Notes: generated by a model from the letters alone, not told the origin. Counted from the stretch's first letter, positions 21,892 to 30,786 are shown. The stretch: DNA of 32,780 nt from a virus (IMGVR_UViG_3300046010_001847:1-32780), one strand, 5' to 3'. Numbers and translations: made by a program.

Positions 21892-22248
21892 TTAGGAGAG
21901 GTTCTTCAGCTTGTAGAGGGTCGAGAGATACACGCCAACCAACTCATCAACGATATTCTCAATTGCAGGAACGCCATGAGCCACCTTGGCGCGGTGCTTT
22001 GAAATCCAGTTGGCGTCGTCCGTCAGGCACTTGATGATATCAACGGACTCATCCTTGCAGGCAAGGTTTACGTGTCCGATAATTCCCTTTGAGCCTTGGC
22101 AGGCCTCAACAAGCTTGTCGAGCGTGTCAATCAGATCGTCGTAGAAAGAACCGAGCGCCTGATGTTCTGCATAGGATTTTGTCTTCCAGTGCATGAGGTG
22201 CGCCTGATTGCGCGTCCGAAAGCACATCGCGATAAGTTCTTCGATCAT
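21892..22248 (-). CDS. Dps/ferritin-like small protein (DUF5856-like)
   Basis: The 118-residue protein reads as a four-helix bundle: AHLMHWKTKSYAEHQALGSF, YDDLIDTLDKLVEACQG, ESVDIIKCLTDDANWISKHR and ENIVDELVGVYLSTLYKLK. HWKTKSYAEHxALxxFYD is the signature of a phage group related to Dps-like ferritins. His and Asp/Glu residues at HLMHW, EHQ and YDDLID could bind iron, but full ferroxidase sites cannot be confirmed. It overlaps the stop of the fibre gene as TGATG. It could protect DNA from oxidation or serve as a small virion protein. A GTG-started version four codons longer exists but the ATG is better supported by the overlap. Confidence 0.7.
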   Translation of the reverse strand: MIEELIAMCFRTRNQAHLMHWKTKSYAEHQALGSFYDDLIDTLDKLVEACQGSKGIIGHVNLACKDESVDIIKCLTDDANWISKHRAKVAHGVPAIENIVDELVGVYLSTLYKLKNLS

Positions 22249-24281
22249 CACCACACCCACACTTCAAGTCTTCCATTTGCTCCAGCTCCAGATGGCGAGG
22301 CCGCCCCGCCGCCCCCTCCACCCCCGGGCGCAGTGCCAGCAGCAAAACCATCCCCACCGTTTCCTCCGTATGCGGATATACCCTTTGCGCCCGTGAGGCT
22401 GGAAAACGCCCCACCACCGCCAGCGCCACCATAATCAGCATTACCTCCGTCGCCGGGACCCGAGCCCTCTCCGCCGCCAGCACCTCCTCCGGAGGTTGTT
22501 GCGTATCTGGGTCCACCTGTGCCACCGGTATATCCATCGCCTCCTCCGGGCCCTCCGCCGTTTGCACCGCTTGGCGCAGAAACCTCGCCTCCACCACCTC
22601 CACCGTCAGCGCCAGCACTTGACCCCTGCCTTCCTCCTGCGCCTCCGTAAACAGTGTACGATCCAAAAGTGGTGTCTCCACCATTGTTACCATTTGTTAG
22701 CGTTGCGGTTACAGCGGCTCCACCCGTTCCAACTGAATAGCTGACATTTGATCCTGCCGAACCAAGGCTTGAAAGCTGAACAAGAATTTGTTTAAATGCA
22801 CCACCACCACCGCCGCCGCCATACGCAGAAGATCCGGAGCCGGTGTTTCCCCTTCCTCCACTTCCGCCAGCGCCCCACATCCTTACCAAGGCAAATGTTC
22901 CCTGAGGGATCGTGTAATTGCCAGAGCCAGATGTATATGTAGTAACGGATGGAGTCGGAACATTCGCCCAGCTCGGAGATGCGCCAGTTCCGTTTGATTG
23001 GAGGAACTGGCCGGAGTTACCAACTCCAGATACATTCTGAAGAGGTCCCGTGGAGGTTGTCCCTCCAAGAATAACAGAGTAGGCCGTAAAGCTTGAGGCT
23101 CCTGTGCCGCCGTCTGCGACCACCAAATCAGTGATGCCGGTTACGGAGCCGCCTGTTATTGTGACGTTGTTAGCGTTCTGCGTGGCAATGCTGCCGAGAC
23201 CCAAATTGGTCCTAGCGGTTGCGGCATCAGACGCACCTGTACCACCATCTGCAACTGCGAGGTCCGTGATTCCGGAGATCGAGCCTCCGGTGATAGTCAC
23301 GTTGTTTGAGTTCTGCGTGGCAATCGTTCCAACACCTAAGTTGGTCCTAGCGGTTGCCGCATCAGATGCCCCCGTTCCACCATCTGCCACGGCCAGATCT
23401 GTTATACCGGAAATGGATCCGCCAGTGATTGTAACGGCGTTCGAATTTTGAGTCGCAATGCTGCCTAGCCCGAGGGTTGTCCGCTGTGCCGAAGCATCCG
23501 CGTCATCAATCAGAGCCGCACCTGCCGTAGAAATCGTAACATTTGCAGCCGATATGTCCAGAGTGCGGTTTGAGGAAGCGCCCGTGGTAAGTGTGAGGGT
23601 GGTGTTTGCTGTGAGGTTTGAGCCAACAGCCAGCGTGAGAATGTTCGAGGCGTCGGAATCGCGGATGGACAGGCTCGAAGCATTGGCAATTACGGAGCCG
23701 CCGGTGATCGCTACAGCGTTCGCGTTCTGTGTGGCGATGCTGCCTAAACCAAGATTTGTTCGGGCTGTGGCCGCATCTGAGGCTCCTGTGCCGCCGTCAG
23801 CAACCGCAAGATCTGTGATCCCGGAAATGGAACCGCCGGTAATGCTCACATTGTTGGCATTCTGGGCAGCAATGGTGCCGGTGGCGAGAGCGGCGTCTGT
23901 GCCGTTTACATACAGGATGTACGTGCTGCCATTTGGAATTGAAACCCCGGTCTGGCCGCTCACCTTAAATGTCACCGCATAGCCACCTGTGGTTGCATTC
24001 CGGACGACATAGGTCTTCTCAATGGCGGGGCAGATCACGGTGCGGGCAGCAGATAGCGACCCCGTAAGATTGATCACGGCATTACGGGACTGGTCTGCTG
24101 AGCCATTGTTTGTGGTCAGGGTCGTGTCGGCACCGTCTGTAACCGTAATAGAGACGTAGCCGCCAATTGCCTCCTCAAGGAGCGTGCCGAGGTTGGTATT
24201 GGTCGTTGCGCCCCATGTACCCTGCTGGTCGCCGGTTCCGATGAGTTCAAGACGGAGATTGGGTGAGTATGTAGATGCCAT
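22248..24281 (-). CDS. Tail fibre protein, shorter paralogue
   Basis: The 677-residue protein starts SPNLRLELIGTGDQQGTWGA, a common N-terminal attachment domain of marine phage fibres. Residues about 140-400 are repeats: four copies of ITDLAVADGGTGASDAATAR type units (one LVVADG) and one SIRDSDASNILTLAVGSNL unit, all typical beta-solenoid tail-fibre repeats. After a shared linker (TAYSVILGGTTSTG) comes a Gly-rich domain from about residue 470 to the end (GGGGGG blocks), closing with RLEVWVW. The C-terminal half is paralogous to the longer fibre at 25466-28588, as is the end. The Gly-rich tip likely contacts host receptors. Confidence 0.88.
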   Translation of the reverse strand: MASTYSPNLRLELIGTGDQQGTWGATTNTNLGTLLEEAIGGYVSITVTDGADTTLTTNNGSADQSRNAVINLTGSLSAARTVICPAIEKTYVVRNATTGGYAVTFKVSGQTGVSIPNGSTYILYVNGTDAALATGTIAAQNANNVSITGGSISGITDLAVADGGTGASDAATARTNLGLGSIATQNANAVAITGGSVIANASSLSIRDSDASNILTLAVGSNLTANTTLTLTTGASSNRTLDISAANVTISTAGAALIDDADASAQRTTLGLGSIATQNSNAVTITGGSISGITDLAVADGGTGASDAATARTNLGVGTIATQNSNNVTITGGSISGITDLAVADGGTGASDAATARTNLGLGSIATQNANNVTITGGSVTGITDLVVADGGTGASSFTAYSVILGGTTSTGPLQNVSGVGNSGQFLQSNGTGASPSWANVPTPSVTTYTSGSGNYTIPQGTFALVRMWGAGGSGGRGNTGSGSSAYGGGGGGGAFKQILVQLSSLGSAGSNVSYSVGTGGAAVTATLTNGNNGGDTTFGSYTVYGGAGGRQGSSAGADGGGGGGEVSAPSGANGGGPGGGDGYTGGTGGPRYATTSGGGAGGGEGSGPGDGGNADYGGAGGGGAFSSLTGAKGISAYGGNGGDGFAAGTAPGGGGGGGAASPSGAGANGRLEVWVW
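23101..23860 (-). repeat. Fibre repeat block, shorter fibre
   Basis: Four related units of roughly 40 codons encode the DLAVADGGTG-type fibre repeat, separated at about 23460-23700 by a longer unit containing SLSIRDSDAS. Protein copies are nearly identical while third codon positions differ between copies. Coordinates are approximate. Confidence 0.7.
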
Positions 24282-24284
24282 GGT

Positions 24285-25244
24285 TTATGCCGCTATCTGC
24301 GTCCAAGTGTTTGATTGAGAATCGTTGACCGGGGTCCACCCCGGAGTCTGGGAATCTGTTATGGTTGCCCATGCGGGCGATTGGCTGTCTGCCACAGGTG
24401 TCCAGACCGGTGTCTGGCCGTCAGGGATAGTGCCCCAATTCGGGGTTTGGTTTGTGTCGATGAGGCCCCAGACAAGGGCGGGGCCAACTTCTCCCGTGGC
24501 GCTGACGCCGGTTACCCCGAACCTTTGATCAAGCTTGAAGCTTACATCACCAACGAAGCCGGTGGCGGAGACGCCGACAACGCTCGTGTTCGCGCCTGCC
24601 TTGATTATAACACTGCCGACCCCGGTTGTCCCAGAGACGCCAGTAACGCTAAGCACCTGATCGGTTGAGAAATCTACGGTGCCAACCGCGCCAGAAGCCT
24701 GAAGTCCGGTCGGGCTTACGTTCGCCTTTCCGGACACGGCAACGGTGCCGACAGATCCAGTGGCCGAAACGCCCGTTACCATTACGGCTGTCTGGGCCGT
24801 GACAGAAATGGTGCCGACAGAACCAGTGGCCGAAAGTCCGGTTACGCTGATGACTTGATCGGTTTGGACTTCCGGGGTTCCAACAGCGCCAGAAGCAGAG
24901 AGGCCGGTGGCCGCAAAAATTGAAGCCCCGGAAACATTGACGGTTCCTGCGGCACCAGTTCCAGTAACGCCCGTGACATTAAGAAGCGAGGAGGTGTCAA
25001 CAGTTACGGTGCCTGCGGAGCCTGTAGCCTCTACGCCGTCAACATAGACGTTGTAGGTTACGTTTACGGTTGCATCTCCAACTTGACCGGAGGCGGAAAC
25101 ACCCACGACCTCAAAGGCAATGCCTTGAGCCGTGTCTACGGTTCCGACAAGCCCCGTGGCCTGAAGCCCCGTAACCAGAACGCTGACATTCGCTTGGGTG
25201 TAAAACGCCCCGAAGTAAAATGCACCTGAGTAAAATGCCGCCAT
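24285..25244 (-). CDS. Beta-repeat virion protein with Trp-rich tail
   Basis: The 319-residue protein starts MAAFYSGAFYFGAFY and then carries about eleven copies of a 20-27 residue unit built on VTGVSATGSVGTV (V/S/T-rich, alternating strands), covering residues about 25-260. The last 55 residues are five units of about eleven residues on DSQTPGWTPV, each with a Trp. This is likely a rod or fibre-shaft domain with an aromatic tip; the Trp units recall C-terminal domains of other marine phage proteins. No close family name can be given. It lies between the two fibre genes and starts at ATG 25244. Confidence 0.65.
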   Translation of the reverse strand: MAAFYSGAFYFGAFYTQANVSVLVTGLQATGLVGTVDTAQGIAFEVVGVSASGQVGDATVNVTYNVYVDGVEATGSAGTVTVDTSSLLNVTGVTGTGAAGTVNVSGASIFAATGLSASGAVGTPEVQTDQVISVTGLSATGSVGTISVTAQTAVMVTGVSATGSVGTVAVSGKANVSPTGLQASGAVGTVDFSTDQVLSVTGVSGTTGVGSVIIKAGANTSVVGVSATGFVGDVSFKLDQRFGVTGVSATGEVGPALVWGLIDTNQTPNWGTIPDGQTPVWTPVADSQSPAWATITDSQTPGWTPVNDSQSNTWTQIAA

Positions 25245-25262
25245 TTATTTATAGCTCTTTAG

Positions 25263-25466
25263 TTATTCGGGTGGCGGCGTTGGTTCAATGAACGTGTTTG
25301 TCTCCGAGTCGTATTCCCAGCCAAATCCATAGCGCTCAATGCCGGTTAAGGAAACCATGTAGTTGCCCTCGGCCTGACCGTAATCAAAATATGTCACACC
25401 GTCCCAGAGGACAAAGTTAATGGCCTTGTTATCGGAGCCAACAATCGCGTACTTATCGTCTTCCAT
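25263..25466 (-). CDS. Small fibre-associated protein
   Basis: The 67-residue protein (MEDDKYAIVGSDNKAINFVL, then WDGVTYFDYGQAEGN and YGFGWEYDSETNTFIEPTPP) resembles small acidic proteins next to tail fibres in marine phages, perhaps fibre-assembly factors or capping proteins. Its ATG overlaps the long fibre stop as TGATG. A GTG-started reading four codons longer is possible. Function is inferred from place only. Confidence 0.6.
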   Translation of the reverse strand: MEDDKYAIVGSDNKAINFVLWDGVTYFDYGQAEGNYMVSLTGIERYGFGWEYDSETNTFIEPTPPPE

Positions 25467-28400
25467 CACCACACCCACACTTCAATTCTTCCGTTCCCAC
25501 CGGCCCCAGAATTTCCAGTTGTTCCGTTTCTTCCGCCGCCACCTCCTGACGGGGCGCTTCCGGCAGTGGCGTTTACAGTGTTTGAACCGGCTCCCCCATT
25601 GCCACCAGATCCAACCGTTGTGCCTCCGGGCCCATTATTTCCGTCCCCTCCGCCACCTCCGCCGTTGACCGCTCTTCCGCCTTCACCTCCGGCACTTCCG
25701 CCGCCACCGCCGCCACCACCCCACAAGGATGCACCGCTGCCTCCGGTGCCACTGAAGGATCCAGCACCGCCGCCGAAAGAGCCTCCTGCCGCATTGGATC
25801 CAGTATTGACCCCATTCGATCCAGCAGCGTACTCTCCACCTCCACCACCGCCGCTTGCGTTTCCGCCGTTTCCAAATCCACGGCCACCGCCATATGCGGT
25901 AGCAGATCCGAATGTTGAATTGCCACCGGGGTTTCCAGATCCGCCCGTACCAACCGCAGCACCGCCAGCGCCGACAGAGTAGCTTACCGTGCCTCCGGGC
26001 GAGCCAAGATCTGATATCTGGTAAAGTTCCTCATAATAAGCTCCGCCGCCGCCACCGGCACCCCTGCCGTTGGTGGCACCACCCCTCCCACCAGAACCTC
26101 CACCGGCCCACATCCTCAAGAGGACGAATGTCTTACCCGATGGGATAGTCCAAGTCCCAGACCCAGACGTGTAAACAGTTGCAGCTCCTGAAGATGCTGC
26201 GCTGGCCCATGTTGGCGCTGCACCAGCACCAGCGGACGTTAACACCTGACCAGAGGTTCCGACGCCAGAAACATTTTGCAAGGCACCTGTCGATGTCGTC
26301 CCACCAAGAATTACCGAATAAGCGGTAAAGCTTCCAACGCCAGTTCCACCATCCGCAACTGCTAGATCGGTAATGCCAGTTACGGATCCGCCCGTTATGC
26401 TGACATTGTTCGCGTTCTGAGTGGCGATGGTGCCAAGTCCGAGAGTAGTGCGTTGCGCGGCAGCATCTGCATCGTCAATAAGGTCAGCGCCAGCAACTGA
26501 CACGGTGACATTGGTTGCGGAAATATCAAGGGTTCTGCTTGTTGTAGCGCCGGTTGTGAGGGTCAGCGTGGTGTTTGCAGTGAGATTGGATCCCACGGCG
26601 ATGGTCATTACATTTGAGGCATCTGCGTCCCTGATTGAAATTCCGGAGGCGTTGGCCACTATCGTGCCGCCGGTTATTGACACAGCATTGGAGTTTTGCG
26701 TACCAAGGGTGCCAATTCCTAAATTGGTTCTAGCGGTTCCCGCATCAGATGCTCCGGTGCCACCGTCGGCCACGGCAATATCTGTGATACCCGTTACAGA
26801 GCCGCCTGTGATGCTCACATTGTTTGCGTTTTGGGTTGCGATGGTGCCGAGACCAAGAGTTGTGCGCTGTGCCGCCGCATCTGCGTCATCTATAAGCGCG
26901 GCTCCAGCCGTGGAGATCGTGACGTTGGAAGCAGATATATCCAGAGTTCGATTGGTGGTAGCTCCTGTCGTAAGCGTAAGCGTGGTGTTGGCTGTCAGGT
27001 TGGAGCCCACTGCAATGGTCATCACATTGGATGCGTCTGCGTCCCTGATGGAGATGCCAGAGGCGTTGGCCACAATTGTTCCGCCGGTTATTGCAACCGC
27101 GTTGGCGTTCTGCGCGCCCATCGTGCCAATGCCGAGGTTTGTCCTCGCAGTGGCGGCATCGGACGCCCCTGTACCCCCATCTGCCACGGCAAGGTCGGTG
27201 ATCCCCGTGATGGACCCACCTGTAATAGACACGTTATTCGCATTTTGAGTTGCGATTGTGCCTATGCCAAGGTTGGTTCGAGCGGTCGCAGCATCGGAGG
27301 CACCAGTGCCGCCATCAGCGACGGCGAGGTCGGTGATGCCGGTAATTGAGCCGCCGGTAATGCTAACGTTGTTTGCATTCTGGGTGGCTATGGTTCCAAT
27401 ACCAAGATTGGTCCTAGCCGTAGCCGCATCTGAAGCCCCGGTGCCACCGTCTGCGACAGCCAGATCGGTTATTCCGGTAATGGACCCACCAGTAATACTA
27501 ACATTGTTTGAGTTCTGTGTGGCGATAGTGCCAAGCCCGAGCGTGGTCCTCTGAGCAGCAGCGTCCGCGTCGTCAATCAGTGCGGCACCGGCAACGGACA
27601 CCGTCACGTTCGTGGCGGAGATGTCGAGCGTACGGTTGGTGGTTGCTCCGGTTGTCAGCGTCAAAGTCGTGTTCGCGGTAAGGTTGGACCCAACCGCGAT
27701 GGTCATCACGTTCGAAGCATCGGCGTCCCGAATGGATATACCCGAAGCATTCGCAACAATGGTGCCGCCGGTAATCGCAACGGCATTCGCGTTTTGAGTT
27801 CCGAGAGTACCTATGCCTAAGTTCGTTCGGGCTGTTGCGGCGTCAGAAGCACCTGTGCCGCCGTCAGCCACAGCAAGATCCGTAATGCCGGTGATGGAGC
27901 CGCCTGTAATGGAAACATTGTTGGCGTTCTGTGTGGCAATTGTGCCAAGGCCAAGTGTGGTTCTCTGTGCGGAGGCGTCTGCATCATCTATAAGCGCGGC
28001 CCCGGCTACCGACACTGTGACGTTTGTTGCAGAAATGTCAAGGGTCCTGTTAGAGGATGCGCCGGTAGTCAGGGTGAGAGTGGTATTCGCCGTCAAGTTG
28101 GAGCCGACAGCAATCGTCATCACGTTGGAGGCATCCGCATCCCTTATTGAGATTCCAGACGCATTCGCAACAATCGTGCCCCCAGTTATAGAGACAGCGT
28201 TGGAGTTCTGCGTACCGAGCGTCCCAACACCAAGATTGGTTCTTGCCGTAGCTGCATCTGAAGCCCCTGTGCCGCCGTCAGCAACAGCGAGATCGGTGAT
28301 CCCAGTTATGGAGCCACCTGTTATGCTTACATTGTTAGAGTTCTGTGTGGAAATGGTCCCGAGACCAAGTGTGGTGCGCTGTGCCGAAGCATCAGCATCA

Positions 28401-28588
28401 TCAAGCAGCGCCCGGCCAGCAGACGTGCATGTGACCTCTACGACATTGCCCGCCGTCACGGCACCAAGCAAGCTGTTCGCGTTCGCCGTGAGCGTGTGCT
28501 CGGCGTTCCAGTTAGAAGGCTGAACTAGAGTTGCGTCGGGGCTGTCAGCTACGTTTGATACGAACTGATGCTTGAGAGAGACCGCCAT
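25466..28588 (-). CDS. Long tail fibre protein with repeats and Gly-rich tip
   Basis: The 1040-residue fibre has an N-terminal region (MAVSLKHQFVSNVADSPDAT) followed, from residue about 75 to 750, by two repeat types: seven units of DLAVADGGTGASDAATARTN type and four units with ISIRDADASNVMTIAVGSNL. A linker TAYSVILGGTTSTG leads to RMWAGGGSGGRGG and a Gly-rich domain (about 820-1040, many GGGG blocks), ending RIEVWVW. Fibres of this type extend as beta-helical trimers and the tip carries host contacts. The gene is a paralogue of the shorter fibre downstream. ATG 28588 is 11 bases after the preceding stop. Confidence 0.88.
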   Translation of the reverse strand: MAVSLKHQFVSNVADSPDATLVQPSNWNAEHTLTANANSLLGAVTAGNVVEVTCTSAGRALLDDADASAQRTTLGLGTISTQNSNNVSITGGSITGITDLAVADGGTGASDAATARTNLGVGTLGTQNSNAVSITGGTIVANASGISIRDADASNVMTIAVGSNLTANTTLTLTTGASSNRTLDISATNVTVSVAGAALIDDADASAQRTTLGLGTIATQNANNVSITGGSITGITDLAVADGGTGASDAATARTNLGIGTLGTQNANAVAITGGTIVANASGISIRDADASNVMTIAVGSNLTANTTLTLTTGATTNRTLDISATNVTVSVAGAALIDDADAAAQRTTLGLGTIATQNSNNVSITGGSITGITDLAVADGGTGASDAATARTNLGIGTIATQNANNVSITGGSITGITDLAVADGGTGASDAATARTNLGIGTIATQNANNVSITGGSITGITDLAVADGGTGASDAATARTNLGIGTMGAQNANAVAITGGTIVANASGISIRDADASNVMTIAVGSNLTANTTLTLTTGATTNRTLDISASNVTISTAGAALIDDADAAAQRTTLGLGTIATQNANNVSITGGSVTGITDIAVADGGTGASDAGTARTNLGIGTLGTQNSNAVSITGGTIVANASGISIRDADASNVMTIAVGSNLTANTTLTLTTGATTSRTLDISATNVTVSVAGADLIDDADAAAQRTTLGLGTIATQNANNVSITGGSVTGITDLAVADGGTGVGSFTAYSVILGGTTSTGALQNVSGVGTSGQVLTSAGAGAAPTWASAASSGAATVYTSGSGTWTIPSGKTFVLLRMWAGGGSGGRGGATNGRGAGGGGGAYYEELYQISDLGSPGGTVSYSVGAGGAAVGTGGSGNPGGNSTFGSATAYGGGRGFGNGGNASGGGGGGEYAAGSNGVNTGSNAAGGSFGGGAGSFSGTGGSGASLWGGGGGGGGSAGGEGGRAVNGGGGGGDGNNGPGGTTVGSGGNGGAGSNTVNATAGSAPSGGGGGRNGTTGNSGAGGNGRIEVWVW
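26340..28380 (-). repeat. Fibre repeat block, long fibre
   Basis: Eleven coding repeats of two kinds alternate here: seven DLAVADGGTG-type units and four ISIRDADASN-type units. The encoded residues are almost invariant, but DNA copies differ at many third codon positions, so the block is a strong protein repeat and only a moderate DNA repeat. Boundaries are approximate. Confidence 0.75.
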
Positions 28589-28599
28589 GTGGCCCCCTA

Positions 28600-29031
28600 T
28601 TAAGCGATACGAATGATCGCGTCTGTGGCGTTGGCTGTCGGGAAGATGATGGTGAAGTCACCATTGGACGAAGACTTGTCGGACCCAAAGGCCAGAACAA
28701 CCACGGCTGCATTCGAGGCGTTCGCGTTGTAGATCAGAGCGCCGTTTGCAGTGATTGTGGAGTTGGCCCAAGTCGTGTCGGCGAAGTCAACGTAAGCAGT
28801 TGTGCCGGAAGTGGTAGGCGACACGGATGTCAGAGTGTTGCCACCGGCACTGTAGTTACCCGTGCTCGCAACCTCGTTGGTTGCGCTGTACGCTGTGGTC
28901 GAAGCGCCGAGAGTGGCGGACGACGTGTAAAGCGCAATCTTGAAGGTGTTGCCGCCGGGGTTGTCAAAATCGTGCACGGCGGACATAAGCTCCGACTTGA
29001 ACGAAGTGCACATAGCTGTCGAAATGGCCAT
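28600..29031 (-). CDS. Beta-rich virion-associated protein
   Basis: The 143-residue protein begins MAISTAMCTSFKSELMSAVH and contains NTFKIALYTSSATLGASTTA, then TTAYVDFADTTWANSTITAN, ending with hydrophobic strands. This pattern, with conserved KIALYTSSATL, recurs in uncultured marine phages beside fibres, as I recall, and looks like a minor structural or fibre-base protein. The start overlaps the previous stop by one base (TAATG). No catalytic motif is visible. Confidence 0.65.
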   Translation of the reverse strand: MAISTAMCTSFKSELMSAVHDFDNPGGNTFKIALYTSSATLGASTTAYSATNEVASTGNYSAGGNTLTSVSPTTSGTTAYVDFADTTWANSTITANGALIYNANASNAAVVVLAFGSDKSSSNGDFTIIFPTANATDAIIRIA

Positions 29032-29315
29032 TAGAGCCTCCTGATAATTTCGGCCATATCAAAGTGGCCTTGCTTGCCTAGCTGCGCTGCCAGCGTGGTG
29101 CGATCTGACCGAACAGCCTGTTTCATGTAGTGAATGATTGCGGGGCGGATGCGATCTTTAAACGCAATCGCCTGCTCTCTTATCGCCGGGTGGGCCTCCG
29201 AAGAAATGAACAACAGCTTGTTCAGAAGGTCTTCGGCAATCTCTTCAACGGTGAAGCCGCGCTCTTGCGTGGTTCTGACCTCGAATGCTCCAACGGAGCC
29301 AAATCCATTTGTCAT
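29031..29315 (-). CDS. Small helical protein, unknown
   Basis: This 94-residue protein is mostly helical, with VEEIAEDLLNKLLFISSEAH, IREQAIAFKDRIRPAIIHYM and a C-terminal GKQGHFDMAEIIRRL. The final motif is often seen in small phage proteins of unknown function. Start ATG 29315 overlaps the previous stop as TGATG, so it is coupled to the adaptor-like gene. Perhaps an assembly factor, inferred from place only. Confidence 0.6.
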   Translation of the reverse strand: MTNGFGSVGAFEVRTTQERGFTVEEIAEDLLNKLLFISSEAHPAIREQAIAFKDRIRPAIIHYMKQAVRSDRTTLAAQLGKQGHFDMAEIIRRL

Positions 29316-29959
29316 CAGTTAGGTGTGATTCTGGGTTCTGAATTTCTGTACGTGTCGGACCTATTGCGACCCTCGCCAATGACCTTGAGGGCATCAAGAG
29401 ATTCCTTGTATTTCCCAGCGTACAGGCTCATCAGATCCTGCTCGCCCTTGAGGTATGTATAGGCCTCGAACAGGCAGGCATACAGGAGAGCGTTCTCCGC
29501 GTTCTCGCTGATCCATGTGCCGGTGGGTTGATCAACGATAGATGCGGGTTCGTAGAAATAATGAAGCTCGACCTCGTATGAGGAGTTCGGAGGTGGGGCG
29601 ATCAGAAACGTGTCGTTGTCGAAGATCGCGTAGTAGCGCGGCACGCCCGTCGTAGATGTGGATGGGTACGCCTCGCGCAGGAATGCAACCTCCTTCGGGA
29701 GCAAGTACTCATACGTTCCGTTGTTGTTCACGGCGATTGAATACGTTGCGAGGTAGTCTGTCGGGGTCGTGAGATATCGATTGTTCGCCGTCAGGTTGCC
29801 CGTTACGTTTTTCTTCAGGACAGGTATCTGCACATCATAATAAATGCGCTGCTCCGCCTGCCGGATGATGGTGTTCATATCCGCAGTCGGAATACCATTG
29901 GCATCTGTTTGGAGATACCCGTGGATTGCATCTACAAGTTGTGAGTACGTGAAGGCCAT
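29315..29959 (-). CDS. Phage adaptor-like neck protein (DUF6682-like)
   Basis: The 214-residue protein has a helical start (FTYSQLVDAIHGYLQTDAN, then MNTIIRQAEQRIYYDVQIPV) and a beta region with ATYSIAVNNNGTYEYLLP and RYYAIFDNDTFLIAPPPNSS, ending in helices ENAENALLYACLFEAYTYLK. This arrangement matches phage adaptor or tail-tubular-A-like proteins that ring the portal. A second connector-like protein lies upstream at 31919-32620, so this phage may have two such rings, or one of the two may be a different neck part. Length and features are typical. The start ATG 29959 is one base after the preceding stop. Confidence 0.65.
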   Translation of the reverse strand: MAFTYSQLVDAIHGYLQTDANGIPTADMNTIIRQAEQRIYYDVQIPVLKKNVTGNLTANNRYLTTPTDYLATYSIAVNNNGTYEYLLPKEVAFLREAYPSTSTTGVPRYYAIFDNDTFLIAPPPNSSYEVELHYFYEPASIVDQPTGTWISENAENALLYACLFEAYTYLKGEQDLMSLYAGKYKESLDALKVIGEGRNRSDTYRNSEPRITPN

Positions 29960-29960
29960 G

Positions 29961-30128
29961 TTAGCCCTGCTTCTCCGAGATCCTCAGACCCTTTGTGGCA
30001 GCGCCACCGCCCCGCATCTTGAGGGGCTTCTTGAGGATCTTCATGTTGCCTACGTTTACACCCCGGCGCATACCGCCTTCAACGGTGGCGTCCGAGGGAT
30101 CCTTCAGTCGTGCATTCTGCTTTGCCAT
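29961..30128 (-). CDS. Very small basic protein
   Basis: This 55-residue protein (MAKQNARLKDPSDATVEGGM followed by RRGVNVGNMKILKKPLKMRG and GGAATKGLRISEKQG) is rich in Lys, Arg and Gly. It belongs to a run of four such basic proteins between the zinc-ribbon gene and the adaptor gene. ATG 30128 is one base after the previous stop. Possible nucleic-acid binding, not proven. Confidence 0.55.
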   Translation of the reverse strand: MAKQNARLKDPSDATVEGGMRRGVNVGNMKILKKPLKMRGGGAATKGLRISEKQG

Positions 30129-30129
30129 T

Positions 30130-30786
30130 TTAGCGACCCCGTGCAATCTTGGTTTTCTGGAGACGACCGACACCGCTTCCGGCACCAGCCTTCATATCGC
30201 GGTAGGAGCGTGCAGGACGGCCAACAATGCCGCCTGAGGCATACTTACGCGGGGCTCCAAAGACCCCCGTCCTGTTGTACGTGTTTGCTATTTTGCGGCC
30301 AAGATCAACCATCCCACCTGACTGACCACCCCTAGCTGGGGGAGAGACTCCAGTCGCCTTCCGTCGCGAGAATGAAGAGGGTACGCCAGCGGCCCCAGAC
30401 TTTGAGGACTCTACAGAGCCGCCTGAGGCATACCTCGTGGCACCCTTCGCGGTACCATACGCCCCCTTCGCGGCACCTGCCGCTCCACTTACTCCAGAGT
30501 ATGCCTTGCTCACCGTTCCACCCGGCGCACGTCCACCAAACTTCCCACTGGGGGACGACGGTTGAGTGCGCTGCGATGAGCCGGGGCCGCTAACAAGGCC
30601 ACCGCCCGGCATACGCTTCTTGGACTTCTTGGTGCTTGTCACAGAGCTGCCGCCGGTCACGTCGCCAGCATATGGGTCCGCTAGCTCTTCAATCAGAGAC
30701 TGAAGCCCTTTGCGCTCCTTGGCTGTGTAGCCTTTTTCCTTCTTGACGGAGCCACCGCTCGCCATCTTCTTGTATGTGTACTTCAT
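30130..30786 (-). CDS. Basic Gly/Ser-rich protein with GG-x-V motifs
   Basis: The 218-residue protein starts MKYTYKKMASGGSVKKEKGY, has a helix with ERKGLQSLIEELADPYAGDV, and then a long Ser/Gly/Lys-rich stretch containing GGGLVSGPGSSQ, YASGGSVESS and YASGGIVGRPARSYRDMKA. It is very basic and probably disordered over much of its length. The GGLVSGPG motif is shared with the protein at 18329-19435. The ATG at 30786 has AGGAG seven bases upstream; an earlier start at 30906 is not supported. The role is unknown. Confidence 0.6.
   Translation of the reverse strand: MKYTYKKMASGGSVKKEKGYTAKERKGLQSLIEELADPYAGDVTGGSSVTSTKKSKKRMPGGGLVSGPGSSQRTQPSSPSGKFGGRAPGGTVSKAYSGVSGAAGAAKGAYGTAKGATRYASGGSVESSKSGAAGVPSSFSRRKATGVSPPARGGQSGGMVDLGRKIANTYNRTGVFGAPRKYASGGIVGRPARSYRDMKAGAGSGVGRLQKTKIARGR

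Noticed and set aside
23101-28380. CRISPR-like or DNA direct repeats
   Set aside because: The repeats are in frame, encode fibre units and have no constant repeat/spacer layout.
26421-28523. Long plus-strand frames across the fibre genes
   Set aside because: They are antisense shadows of the repeat units, with the same repeated pattern and no ribosome binding site.
22248-28588. Diversity-generating retroelement acting on the fibres
   Set aside because: No reverse transcriptase or template repeat was found, and differences between repeats are mostly at third positions of codons, not adenine-specific.
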